From positions 1-64,000 of the forward strand of contig NZ_NPKO01000013.1 of assembly GCF_008329605.1 (NCBI RefSeq): a DNA stretch of 64,000 nucleotides, in the 5' to 3' direction. Shown here piece by piece: positions 28,131 through 36,992 of this stretch. The notes beneath the pieces are model-generated. The model worked only from the letters and a program-made list of their open reading frames with translations, ran no database searches and was not told the origin of the DNA. Positions within the stretch are counted from its first letter, which is position 1. The number at the start of each line of letters is the position of its first letter. Origin of the DNA: Mycolicibacterium sp. P9-64 (GTDB lineage Bacteria > Actinomycetota > Actinomycetes > Mycobacteriales > Mycobacteriaceae). A program made the translations under genes and the position numbers.

Positions 28131-28576
28131 CTCAACCACTGCTTACCGGCCGAACCCGGTTGCCGTCGGCCAAGGCCCCGCAGAATCAGAACCACAGCGA
28201 GGAGGATCGAATAGACGGTGCTGCGAAACCCGGCCCCGGCAATCCTCTCCTGCCACGGCTTGCCGTGATGGCCCTGCGACAAGATGGGGTTGGCTGCAGC
28301 GGTACCCATCGCGGCACCAAGTGTGGTGAACAGCCGGTTGCCGTAAGTGCCGTAAAGCACCGACCACCGTGCCGCCTTTTCTACGCGCGGCGAAAGTTCG
28401 ACGTGACCCCAGATCGCGCCCAGCGCGACCAGGAAAGTGCCGTTCATCACCCCCTCCAGATGCGCCGAAAGCGCCATCCGCATATTCGTGAAGCGCCGCT
28501 CGTGGAGACCCGTCACCAACCCGGCCAAGAACAGAAACAAGCCATGCCACATCAACCGACGATCGGCCGTTCCCAT
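28106..28576 (-). CDS. Hydroxylaminobenzene mutase-like membrane protein
   Basis: This 156-residue protein has about four membrane segments. It contains RRLMWHGLFLFLAGLVTG, MRMALSAHLEGVMNGTFLVALGAIW, YGTYGNRLFTTLGAAMGT and GKPWQERIAG. The MALSAHLEG.MNG motif is typical of HabA/HabB mutases and the related styrene-oxide isomerases. The former rearrange hydroxylaminobenzene to 2-aminophenol. The ATG of MGTADRRL has AAGGA eight bases upstream. It is the last of three genes behind element 6. The true substrate here is unknown. Confidence 0.75.
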   Translation of the reverse strand: MGTADRRLMWHGLFLFLAGLVTGLHERRFTNMRMALSAHLEGVMNGTFLVALGAIWGHVELSPRVEKAARWSVLYGTYGNRLFTTLGAAMGTAAANPILSQGHHGKPWQERIAGAGFRSTVYSILLAVVLILRGLGRRQPGSAGKQWLSATAVPTP

Positions 28577-28608
28577 TCGAAGTGTCCTTCCACTGGAGCG
28601 CATCGCGG

Positions 28609-29358
28609 CTACGCGAAGTGTGTGTCGAGCCAGTCGGAGTAGCGGGTCGCGAAGATGGTGGCGTTCTCGTCGGGTGCCAACGTCTGATCGTCGATCACCG
28701 CGCCGAAGTACGGCGCCTGCGCATCGGTCACGACCCGCCGTTGATCACCGTTGGCGGCAAGACCGAATCGGACAAAATCGTCCATCCCCATCGCTTCGGG
28801 CCCAGCGACCTCTGTGACGCCGTTGATCGGGCGCCCGACCGCCGCGCGGGCCACGGCAGTGGCGACATCGTCGGCAGCGATGGGACGAAACAACGCGTGC
28901 GGCAGTCGGACGATATCTGCGTCTGTCGCGGAATCGGCCAGGCCAAGCACGAATTCATAGAACGGCGTTGCTCGTACGATCGAATGAGGGCGCCCCGAAT
29001 CCTTGATCAGGTTTTCCTGAGCTGCCTTCGCGGTGTTGTAGCCGCTATCGGGCATGACCTGCGCACCCACCACGGACAACGCGACGTGGTGTTTGACTCC
29101 TGCTTCCCGTTCAGCAGCGAGGAGGTTCGCCGTCGCGGTCGTGAAGAAGTGCATCACCGGCTCATCGTCGAACAATGGCGAATCGGCGGCGTCGACGAGG
29201 ACGTCCGCGCCGGCGACCGCGTTGGCGAGACCGTCACCGGTGAGGGAATCGACACCTGAGCGCCGAGAGGCGACGATCACGTCGTGCCCCTGCGCGCTCA
29301 GCTTGGCCGCTACTTTCGAGCCGATAAGGCCATGACCGCCGATGACTACGATCTTCAT
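28609..29358 (-). CDS. NmrA-like atypical SDR, NAD(P)-binding protein
   Basis: This 249-residue protein starts MKIVVIGGHGLIGSKVAAKL, the GxxGxxG dinucleotide motif. It continues with VDAADSPLFDDEPVMHFF, HHVALSVVGAQ and YNTAKAAQENLIKDSG (a possible catalytic YxxxK), and EVAGPEAMGMDDFVR near the C-terminus. This fits the NmrA/atypical SDR group of NADPH sensors and reductases. GAAAGG precedes the ATG. It lies between the 110-residue protein and the mutase-like gene in a minus-strand operon behind element 6. Confidence 0.85.
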   Translation of the reverse strand: MKIVVIGGHGLIGSKVAAKLSAQGHDVIVASRRSGVDSLTGDGLANAVAGADVLVDAADSPLFDDEPVMHFFTTATANLLAAEREAGVKHHVALSVVGAQVMPDSGYNTAKAAQENLIKDSGRPHSIVRATPFYEFVLGLADSATDADIVRLPHALFRPIAADDVATAVARAAVGRPINGVTEVAGPEAMGMDDFVRFGLAANGDQRRVVTDAQAPYFGAVIDDQTLAPDENATIFATRYSDWLDTHFA

Positions 29359-29381
29359 GATGAACCTTTCAGGGTTGCGTT

Positions 29382-29714
29382 TCAGTGTTGACTGCGGTGT
29401 CGTGAGACCGATGACTTCGTCGCACGGGAAAGGGTTGGCACACCGCCGATTTCGGTCGCTCGGCTGATTCCCTCACCGAAGTCTGGTCCTGCCAGATATT
29501 CCGAGGCACCCTCTGCCTCCGGCTGCACGCTGACGAGCTCGAGGCCCAGATCGCGCAGCCGGTCGAGGAGTCCGTAAAGTTGTGACTGGTCTTTGACTTC
29601 GCCGGTGAACACGGTGTTGACGGGCCCGCTGTGCAGCGTCATCCCTTCCAGCGCCGCCCCCAGTCGGTCGGACAAGCGACCGCGAACGCAGATCTGGTAC
29701 CTAGTCGGCTCCAC
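29382..29714 (-). CDS. Conserved hypothetical protein, 110 residues
   Basis: It reads VEPTRYQICVRGRLSDRLGAALEGMTL, NTVFTGEVKDQSQLYGLLDRLRDLGLELVSV and a polar tail. The first two-thirds look like a compact alpha/beta domain with a C-terminal leucine-rich helix; similar actinobacterial proteins exist, to my recollection, without a known function. I chose the GTG after GGAGG (29712-29714); the frame is open further upstream through element 6 but that cannot be coding. First gene of the minus-strand operon. Confidence 0.7.
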   Translation of the reverse strand: MEPTRYQICVRGRLSDRLGAALEGMTLHSGPVNTVFTGEVKDQSQLYGLLDRLRDLGLELVSVQPEAEGASEYLAGPDFGEGISRATEIGGVPTLSRATKSSVSRHRSQH

Positions 29715-29759
29715 TTGTACCTCCGCTCGCCAGCTGTTGAGCCAGCATCCATCGACGCG

Positions 29760-29800
29760 GGGTGAGGAGACATCACCCGTCAACCGATTCACCCGGGTGA
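29760..29800 (-). promoter_or_regulatory. Island element 6 (minus strand)
   Basis: On the minus strand: TCACCCGGGTGA, 10-base spacer, GGGTGA, TGTCTCC, TCACCC. The following leader GCTGGCTCAACAGC and GGCGAGCGGAGG nearly repeats the leader of element 2. The gap to the GTG at 29714 is 45 bases. Confidence 0.9.
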
Positions 29801-30040
29801 GCTGTGCCTGAGAAGCACGCGCAAGGTCTGAAATCGCCCCGGCCTTGATGCGGTCGCGCAAACAAGAGCAGCAGCTGTCCGACGGAGTCGCGGCGAGCGC
29901 ACAGGTAGCAAACTGAGGCGGCAACCTGGAGGAGGAGGAACGCCTACACTAACTGCAGCGCTAGCGGCAGCGAGAACTGTGGACGACACAACGTGCAGGC
30001 CTTCCGCCCGCCGGATACATGCTGGTGGGCGGCGGTTCGT

Positions 30041-32845
30041 ATGAGCATCGCCAGAGCACCGGGGAACGTGCGCGTACCGCCGATTCGTGGGCGCGCGGAC
30101 GAGCTGGAAGTGATCGAAGCGCTGATCGCGGCGGTCGCGCACGGGCGCGGGGGAGTGCTGGTCATTGAGGGACCGCCGGGGATCGGGAAGAGCCGCCTGT
30201 TGACCGAAGTCTTGGCGCTCGCCGATAAGGCAGGCGTTCGGTCGCTATTCGGTGAGGCGTTTGAGTACCAGCAGTCGGTGCCGTTCTTCTCGTTGTTCAT
30301 GGCGACTTTGCGTGCGGATCCGCCGGTCGGTGACGCTGAGGGGTTGCGTAGGTTGGGCGGCTCGGCGGATCTGCGGTATTGGGTGGTGCACGATTTGGCC
30401 GACGCCATTCATGCTGCGGCTGCGCAGACCCCGCTGGTGATCTTGTTGGAGGACATCCACTGGGCCGATAACGGCACGTTGTTGGCGTTGCGGTCGTTGG
30501 CTGTGCGCCAAGATGTGGCCGTGTTGTGGGTGTTGACCGCCCGTCCGGGGGTTGGTGAGCCGGCGATGCAGGAGACGATGTCGGTGCTGCAGCGGGCGAA
30601 TACGTCATTCTTGCGGCTGGCGGCCATCGCGCCGGATGCGGTTGCCGACATGGTGCAGGATGCGGTGCGGGCAAAGGCTGATGTGTCGTTGCTGAATCTG
30701 GCCGCCAAGGCGCACGGAAATCCTTTTCTGGTCACTGAGCTGGTGGGAGGGCTGGGCGAGGAGGACCGGCTGGCGGTATCCGGGGGACGTGCGGTGGTCA
30801 CCGGGGAGGGGTTGCCGCGGCGTTTGGGCGCCACGATGCACCAGCGGCTTGATCTGCTCTCAGGCGAGGCATCAGAGGTGGTGCGGGTGGCGGCGGTGCT
30901 GCCGGACCGGTTTTCGGCTGGGCTGTTGGCCGCGATGTTGGACCGTCCGCCGGTGTCGTTGCTGTCGGCGCTGGAGGAAGCGGTGCGCGCGGATCTGCTC
31001 ATCGAAGATGGTGAGCAGTTGAGGTTTCGGCATGACTTGCTGCGCGAGGCTACCCGGCAGTCGTTGCCGCAGTCGTTGCGTCGGGCGATGGAGCGCCAAT
31101 CGGCGTCGGTCATGCTCGGGATGGGCGCAGCCCCGGCCGAAGTGGCTACCCAGCTGGCGCGCAGCGCTGAGCCCGGAGACCGGGAGGCGATCGATGCGCT
31201 GCGCCAAGCCGCCCAATCGGTGGGCCACAGCGATGCCAACGCGGCCGCGGACTTAAGCAAGCGCGCGTTGGAGCTGTTGCCCGCCGATGGCGCTGAGCGC
31301 GGGTCATTGGTCGCCGAAACGGTGGAGTGGCTCAACCGGGCCAGCCGCTACGGCGAAGCTGAAGAATTGGCCGTAGTAGCGCTCGCGGAGGCGGCCTCGC
31401 CCGAAGCCGAGGCCGAGATCCGCCTCCGGCTTCTAACGCAAACAAAGCACAGCTCCCCGCAGCGGGTAGAGGAGAACCGCCGAGCGTTGCAGTTGAGCGG
31501 CATCAGCGAGGTCACCCGGGCACGGCATCTGGCGTGGCTGGCCTACAACCTCGTGTTGCAGGACAAGAGCGGGCAATGGCGCACCGCAGCCGACGAAGCT
31601 GCCGCCGCTGCAGCAGCCACCGGTGATCTCGAGGCCACCATCATCGCCGAGGTCACCCACGCTTTGATCGATTCTGGTGAGGGGTACGCAGCCCGCTCAC
31701 TAGGCCGCCTCGAACAGCTTCGCCCACTCGCCTACACGAATGAAACAGCGTTGGCACATGCCTATGCGGGGATGTTCCACGCAAACCTGCTGGCAGTGGT
31801 GGGCCGATTGGACGACGCGACCGTCCGGGTCGCCGAAGGCATGGCCCAAGCCAGCCGCGAAGGCAACGCGTTGGCCCTCGCCACCTGGGCCGTCTACAGC
31901 GGGTGGGTCCACCTCGCTGCGGGCCGGCTGTCGGCCGCTCGCGATGCGGCTGATTCTCTGCCGCCCCCACACCCGACAGGCGCGACCGAGCAGGACGTCC
32001 ACCGTATGCTGATCCTCGCCGAGGTGGCGGCGCACACCGATGACCGGAACTTGTTGCAGCAGACGGCCAATGATGCGCGCGATGCCCACGCCATCGGTTC
32101 ACCCGGCCAACGTCGAGCATCAGCGTATGTGCTGGCGCGAGCGGCGTGGTATCGCGACGACGTTCATGAAGCAGCGCGTTGGCTTAGCGACATCGACCTG
32201 CTGGGGACACCCCTTTTCCCCCACGCATTGGTTCGGCTGGCCTTGGGTGCGCGGGTGGCCTCGGCGGCCGCTGATGCCGGTTTGCGCGCGCGGGTGTTGC
32301 AGGCTACCGAGGTGCTGGAGCGTGAACGGCCTGTGGTGCCGCTGTTGGCGACGGTGGCCGGATATGCCCGCGGGGTACTGGAACGTGACGCGCATGCGCT
32401 GGTGGCTGCTGCGGGGCTGCTTGAATCGTCGGAGCGTCCACTTCTTCATGCCGGTGCCGCCGAGGACGCTGGCGCTGAACTGGCGCGCACCGGGCGCACT
32501 GATCTGGCGATCGAGCAACTCACTGCCGCATTCGACACCTACACCCAGCATGAAGCGATCGCCGATGCGAGGCGGGTCGGCCGCGAGTTGCGCCGCCTGG
32601 GTGTGGAACGGCGCATCGTCGCGCAACCGAGGGCCAAGACGGGCTGGGACAGCCTCACCGACGCCGAGCTCAAGGTGATCAACCTCATCGCAGAGGGCGC
32701 GACCAACCGCTCTGTCGCAGAACACCTGCACCTATCCCCGCATACCGTGAAGACGCAACTTCACAACGCCTTCGGCAAGCTCGGGATCACGTCCCGAGCC
32801 CAACTGACGCAGCACATGCGCCGCTCGGACGGCCAGTCCCGCTAG
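30041..32845 (+). CDS. LuxR-family transcriptional regulator with AAA/STAND ATPase domain
   Basis: This 934-residue protein begins RGRADELEVIEALI. Walker A is GPPGIGKS (residues 44-51) and Walker B LVILLEDIHWAD (about 145). A long helical repeat region of TPR-like character runs from about 400 to 850. The C-terminal LuxR helix-turn-helix reads LTDAELKVINLIAEGATNRSVAEHL then LSPHTVKTQL. This is the large ATP-binding LuxR (LAL) architecture: ligand and ATP binding drive multimerisation and promoter activation. The start is ATG MSIARAPG. It is divergent from the element-6 operon and has no element of its own. Confidence 0.9.
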   Translation: MSIARAPGNVRVPPIRGRADELEVIEALIAAVAHGRGGVLVIEGPPGIGKSRLLTEVLALADKAGVRSLFGEAFEYQQSVPFFSLFMATLRADPPVGDAEGLRRLGGSADLRYWVVHDLADAIHAAAAQTPLVILLEDIHWADNGTLLALRSLAVRQDVAVLWVLTARPGVGEPAMQETMSVLQRANTSFLRLAAIAPDAVADMVQDAVRAKADVSLLNLAAKAHGNPFLVTELVGGLGEEDRLAVSGGRAVVTGEGLPRRLGATMHQRLDLLSGEASEVVRVAAVLPDRFSAGLLAAMLDRPPVSLLSALEEAVRADLLIEDGEQLRFRHDLLREATRQSLPQSLRRAMERQSASVMLGMGAAPAEVATQLARSAEPGDREAIDALRQAAQSVGHSDANAAADLSKRALELLPADGAERGSLVAETVEWLNRASRYGEAEELAVVALAEAASPEAEAEIRLRLLTQTKHSSPQRVEENRRALQLSGISEVTRARHLAWLAYNLVLQDKSGQWRTAADEAAAAAAATGDLEATIIAEVTHALIDSGEGYAARSLGRLEQLRPLAYTNETALAHAYAGMFHANLLAVVGRLDDATVRVAEGMAQASREGNALALATWAVYSGWVHLAAGRLSAARDAADSLPPPHPTGATEQDVHRMLILAEVAAHTDDRNLLQQTANDARDAHAIGSPGQRRASAYVLARAAWYRDDVHEAARWLSDIDLLGTPLFPHALVRLALGARVASAAADAGLRARVLQATEVLERERPVVPLLATVAGYARGVLERDAHALVAAAGLLESSERPLLHAGAAEDAGAELARTGRTDLAIEQLTAAFDTYTQHEAIADARRVGRELRRLGVERRIVAQPRAKTGWDSLTDAELKVINLIAEGATNRSVAEHLHLSPHTVKTQLHNAFGKLGITSRAQLTQHMRRSDGQSR

Positions 32846-33002
32846 CTATACACCGACCCGCCCTTGAACATCAGCCGCTAGGCGATGGAGCGGCGGTGCC
32901 CACGGTGCCAACGTAGTAATTGAGTTCGGGATCGCCGCGACCGCCGTCGCTCCACCCGAAACTCACGTCGGCAAGCGACGACACAGCGGAATCGAGACAC
33001 AA

Positions 33003-33089
33003 ATGATGAACACCGTGCTGGGAATGTTGATGATGATGCCGGTGGTGTTCGGTGTCGGTGGGTACGTCTTAGTGGCCCGACGACCATGA
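33003..33089 (+). CDS. Predicted 28-residue membrane micropeptide
   Basis: The frame MMNTVLGMLMMMPVVFGVGG, ending YVLVARRP, is one hydrophobic helix followed by a basic tail. Its TGA overlaps the ATG of the MalT-like regulator (ATGA), so it could couple translation of that regulator or report on the membrane. The ribosome-binding site is weak (GAGACAC). It is supported by position, hydrophobic composition and the exact overlap only. Confidence 0.4.
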   Translation: MMNTVLGMLMMMPVVFGVGGYVLVARRP

Positions 33090-35569
33090 GCTCCCCCAAC
33101 GGGCAACGCGGCCGGGCGACTGCGGCAATCGCGGACAACCCCTCCGATCTATTAGAGTCTCCACGACTGCCGGGCAAAACCCGCCCGGGCGGCCCAGCGG
33201 GGAACGACGGGGATGCCGAAAAACCGGCGCTCAACCCGGATGCGCCAACTCCGAGCGTTCCCGCCCGGACGCCGGGTTCAACGGATTCACGGAGTTCAGA
33301 CGTGATCGGCTCAGATCGACACGGCGACACCGGCGTCGAACAAGGCGCCGAGCGAGCAGTTTTGCTCGCCACCAAAATGCACGTCCCGGCCATGAGGGGA
33401 CAGCTCGTTGACCGGAGCGCCCTGCTAGGCGCCCTGTCGGCGGGACGGCGCAAACTGACGCTGCTGAGTGCGCCCGCGGGCTGGGGCAAGACGACATTGT
33501 TGGCGCAATGGGCTTTGGGTGCGGGCGAGGACCAGCGGTTCGGCTGGCTGTCACTTGATCGTTCCGACAGCGACCCGGTGTGGTTCTGGATGTACGTGGT
33601 CGCCGCGCTGCAGAAGGTCAGTCCCGGGATAGGGACTCGAGCGGTCGAACTCCTGCAGATGGGCGCCGATCCGGTGCAGGTCGTTCTGCCGACCCTGATG
33701 AACGATCTGGACGCGACCGCCAGCCCGATCGTGCTCATTCTCGATGACTACCACCTGGTGATGAATCGAGCGGTTCATGACCAGGTGGCATCCGTCGTCG
33801 ACCGGATGCCGGCCAATCTTCGTTTGGTGCTGGCCACTCGATCGGATCCGATGTTGCCGTTGGCGCGACTCAGGGCCAGCGGCGATCTCCTCGAGATGCG
33901 AAGCGACAACCTACGTTTCGACGCCATTGAGGCACACCATCTGCTTAACGACGTACTCGGGCTGGATTTGGCTGACGACGATGTCCAGCTGCTGCACCGA
34001 CGCACCGAAGGCTGGGCCGCGGGCCTCTACCTTGCCGCCGTATCGCTTGCCGGGCGTCGTGATGCAGCGGCGTTCATCAAGACGTTCGCAGGCGACAACC
34101 GTCATATCGTCGACTACTTGATGGCCGAGGTCCTCGACAGTCAGCCAGTGCAAATGCGCAGTTTCCTGCTGCGCACGTCGGTCCTGGGACGACTCAGCGG
34201 TGCGCTGTGCGACGCGGTGCTGCAAACCTCGGGCTCGGCCTCGATACTGGAGACGGTCGAGCGCGAAAACTTGTTTGTGGTGCCCCTGGACATGTCGCGT
34301 CGCTGGTACCGGTATCACCACCTGTTCGGCGAGTTGCTGCGCGCCGAGTTGCAGCGCATCGAGCCCGATCTTGTCGCGGCTCTGCACCGACGAGCGGCGG
34401 CCTGGTTCGAGGCCGAGGGCCTTGTCGACGAGGCAGTGCGCCACCTGGCCGCTGCCGGTGACTTCGCCGAGTGTGCTGATCTCATCGCCGCCGACTGGGT
34501 CAATGAGTTCAACGGCGGCGGCCTGTCAACCGTGTCCGGCTGGCTCGATATGCTTCCAACCGATACCGTCCTTCACGACCCGCGGCTGAGCGCGGCACGG
34601 GCCTGGATCGCGTTGAATGTCGGCCAGTTCGATGATGCGCGCCTGTGGATTGAGGCGATCGAAGCGGCGGCTGACACCGTCGACCGCAGCAGCCTCGGCG
34701 CTGAACTCGTCGCCTTGCGTGAGGTCCACGCGTTCAAGACGGGTGATCTCGCCGCAGCACTCGAGGCGGCTCGCCTCGCGATCACCCTCGACTTCGACAA
34801 CGCACTGCAGGCACGGTCGGCCGCCTGCTGCATCTACGGATCCGCGCTGTACTTCTCGGGCAGCATCGACGAGGCCCAAGCCGCCTTCCGGCGGGCCGCG
34901 CAGCTGACTGAGAAGATCGGTGATCGGCGACGCCGTATCTATGCGCTGGGTTATCTCGCGCTGATCGCGGCCGAATCCGGTCAGCTCGCCCATGCCGAGG
35001 ACCAGATTCGTCGCGCGACGGGCAGCAGCAAGGACCTCGCCGAGGGCGAGCACTTCATCAACGCAATGGTGCCGTTAGCGGCGGCCACCGTCCTCGATGT
35101 GCGGGGCGACACGACTGCCGCCGCAGACGCAGCTCACCTGGCTGTCGGCTTGGCTCGCAAGGGCGGAGGAATCCTCGAACTCGCCAAGGCACTGGTCGTC
35201 AGGGCCAAAATCCTTGAGCGCCTTGGTGATCACGAGACCGCGGCCGCGAGCCGCAGCGAGGCCAGCGCACTGCTTCGAGGCTGCGCGGACGCCGATATAG
35301 CGCAACGGGTGCTCCCCACGGCCCAGCACCGCAAAAGCGTCGCGGTAAGTCCTCGCAACGATCGCGGACCTGTCACCGAAGAGCTCACCGCCAAAGAAAA
35401 TGAAGTCCTTCGGCTGCTGGCCACCAGATTGTCGCGACGTGAGATCGGGCAGCGCCTCTACGTCTCACTGAACACCGTGAAGACCCACCAGCGTGCGCTG
35501 TACCGCAAACTGGGTGTCGAGAACCGCGCCGCCGCGGTCGCCCGCGCCCGCGAGCGCGGCTTGCTGTAA
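33086..35569 (+). CDS. MalT-type ATP-dependent LuxR transcriptional activator
   Basis: This 827-residue protein has a Pro/Ser-rich N-terminal extension of about 90 residues, then LLATKMHVPAMRGQLVDRSALL, the MalT-type entry. Walker A is SAPAGWGKTT (128-137), followed by FGWLSLDRSDSDPVWFWMYV, Walker B PIVLILDDYHLV and RRWYRYHHLFGELLRAEL (winged-helix part). TPR-like repeats run to about 740 and the C-terminal LuxR HTH reads LTAKENEVLRLLATRLSRREIGQRL then VSLNTVKTHQ. MalT binds ATP and an inducer and occupies arrays of short hexamers. It sits in the island centre and is the best candidate to bind the repeated GGGTGA sites (inference). Confidence 0.9.
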   Translation: MSSPNGQRGRATAAIADNPSDLLESPRLPGKTRPGGPAGNDGDAEKPALNPDAPTPSVPARTPGSTDSRSSDVIGSDRHGDTGVEQGAERAVLLATKMHVPAMRGQLVDRSALLGALSAGRRKLTLLSAPAGWGKTTLLAQWALGAGEDQRFGWLSLDRSDSDPVWFWMYVVAALQKVSPGIGTRAVELLQMGADPVQVVLPTLMNDLDATASPIVLILDDYHLVMNRAVHDQVASVVDRMPANLRLVLATRSDPMLPLARLRASGDLLEMRSDNLRFDAIEAHHLLNDVLGLDLADDDVQLLHRRTEGWAAGLYLAAVSLAGRRDAAAFIKTFAGDNRHIVDYLMAEVLDSQPVQMRSFLLRTSVLGRLSGALCDAVLQTSGSASILETVERENLFVVPLDMSRRWYRYHHLFGELLRAELQRIEPDLVAALHRRAAAWFEAEGLVDEAVRHLAAAGDFAECADLIAADWVNEFNGGGLSTVSGWLDMLPTDTVLHDPRLSAARAWIALNVGQFDDARLWIEAIEAAADTVDRSSLGAELVALREVHAFKTGDLAAALEAARLAITLDFDNALQARSAACCIYGSALYFSGSIDEAQAAFRRAAQLTEKIGDRRRRIYALGYLALIAAESGQLAHAEDQIRRATGSSKDLAEGEHFINAMVPLAAATVLDVRGDTTAAADAAHLAVGLARKGGGILELAKALVVRAKILERLGDHETAAASRSEASALLRGCADADIAQRVLPTAQHRKSVAVSPRNDRGPVTEELTAKENEVLRLLATRLSRREIGQRLYVSLNTVKTHQRALYRKLGVENRAAAVARARERGLL

Positions 35570-35639
35570 CCCGCAAACCGATACCCGAGCCAAGCCAGTC
35601 TCGTTCCAGATCGCCGCGGGGGCAACAATTCCGCCGTGA

Positions 35640-35681
35640 TCACCCGGGTGAACAGGCCGTAAGGGCGACGACCAGTCACCC
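35640..35681 (+). promoter_or_regulatory. Island element 7
   Basis: TCACCCGGGTGA, 11-base spacer, GGGCGA, CGACCAG, TCACCC. It begins 71 bases after the MalT-like gene and leads into the thioredoxin operon. Confidence 0.9.
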
Positions 35682-35841
35682 CGCCCGATGGAAGCCTCAT
35701 CTATAGCAGCCGCGGACCGGCAATGGCCCCATCGGCACAACGAAGGGCCGGCCGCCGCGCGGCGCGGCGACCGGATCACGAAGGAATCGATGGCACGCAA
35801 ACGGCGGCCCGCCACGAACCAGCCCGGGAAGGAACCCAAAC

Positions 35842-36255
35842 ATGTCTTCGGACGTCGACGCACGATGTTTGGCATCGGATCGACCATCAAACGGGACCGC
35901 GCTGATGAGCCGCCCGGCCGCCGTTCGCGGCGCGATCAGTCACAGCGCCCTCCAACAGCAGTGTCAGCTGGGGTTCCTCGACAACGGATTCCAGTGCTCC
36001 CTGCCGGCGGTGGTGTACGTGGAATTTCACATGGTCGGGCATTGCCAACGGTTCGACTGTGATGCGCACGGTAATGCCTGCGGTGTCGTGTGTGCTGATC
36101 ATCTGGACGCACTTGACTACACCGCGCAATGCACGGCGGCGGAGATGCAACCCACTGCGCTGCGGAGACTATTCAAACGTGTCGCGCAGTGCCCGACATG
36201 TGGCAAAACACTGCTCAGTGCATCCGACATCCTGCAAGCCGTGGTGGCACTTTGA
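35842..36255 (+). CDS. Cys/His-rich small protein (island family, member B)
   Basis: This 137-residue protein has a zinc-finger-like C-terminal half: QCSLPAVVYVEFHMVGHCQ, FDCDAHGNACGVVCADHLDAL, and VAQCPTCGKTLLSA. At least eight Cys plus His fall in treble-clef-like spacing. It aligns by eye with the 17074 protein (C..PAV.V..H...C) and more loosely with 47157. AAGGA precedes the ATG. It is first of four genes ending in thioredoxin, which fits a thiol or metal role, but no function is known. Confidence 0.65.
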   Translation: MSSDVDARCLASDRPSNGTALMSRPAAVRGAISHSALQQQCQLGFLDNGFQCSLPAVVYVEFHMVGHCQRFDCDAHGNACGVVCADHLDALDYTAQCTAAEMQPTALRRLFKRVAQCPTCGKTLLSASDILQAVVAL

Positions 36256-36370
36256 TGCCCAACGCATGCCCCTCAGGAATTGGCTCACTGCCGCGTCGCA
36301 GCTCGTTACGCCGCGAGCCATCGGGCCCGCGGGCTCACCACGTCCGCCAACCGAGACAGTTGGGAATGCG

Positions 36371-36823
36371 ATGACTGCCACATTGACCGCGTTCGCGACG
36401 CAGAGATCGGCTGGCTCGTCCCCTTCGTCGTCGACCACCGTTGACTTACTCACTGTCTCCGACGCGGACATGGCGTGGGTGCTCGCCGACGCGGCCGATA
36501 CGTGTCTGATGGGCTATGAACGCACCATGACATTCGTCGAATTGGGCTGTCGGGAACATCATCTCGCGATCGAGCGGATCCTCAACGCGGTGTTGTCAAG
36601 CGGGATGGTGCTGCCGGTCGCGATATTTGACGGGTTGACCCGCTGGCTAGATGGCTACGTCGGCAGCCCGGAAGAGCCATATCTGCGCACGATGGTCGCT
36701 GACGTTCGCACACAGCAGGTTGAGCCGGTTTCAATGCGTGCTCAACAAGCACTGCGGGACGATTCACGGGCCGCGGCCGCGCCTGAATGCAGCGTTGGCG
36801 TCGCGCGACGAAAGCTCGCATGA
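36371..36823 (+). CDS. Hypothetical helical protein in the thioredoxin operon
   Basis: This 150-residue protein reads VDLLTVSDADMAWVLADAADTCLMGYERTM, then FVELGCREHHLAIERILNAVLSSG and LPVAIFDGLTRWLDGYVG. It is mostly alpha-helical, with one Cys flanked by EHH that could bind metal. There is no membrane segment. GGGAAT precedes the ATG. I do not recognise the family. It lies between the Cys-rich protein and the thioredoxin-reductase-like gene. Confidence 0.6.
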   Translation: MTATLTAFATQRSAGSSPSSSTTVDLLTVSDADMAWVLADAADTCLMGYERTMTFVELGCREHHLAIERILNAVLSSGMVLPVAIFDGLTRWLDGYVGSPEEPYLRTMVADVRTQQVEPVSMRAQQALRDDSRAAAAPECSVGVARRKLA

Positions 36824-36992
36824 GTTGCCAACCACTGCACGCCGACGCAGCCCGGCATCGCATCAGCCGCAGCTCCCAGCCGTGCGCACCGGTGACATCC
36901 ACCCCGACGCCGGCCGCCACGTACCAGGAACGTCTCGACGCCACCAACCGATCGCGCCGACAGCGAGCAGCTCAGCGCGAGCGAAACACGTT

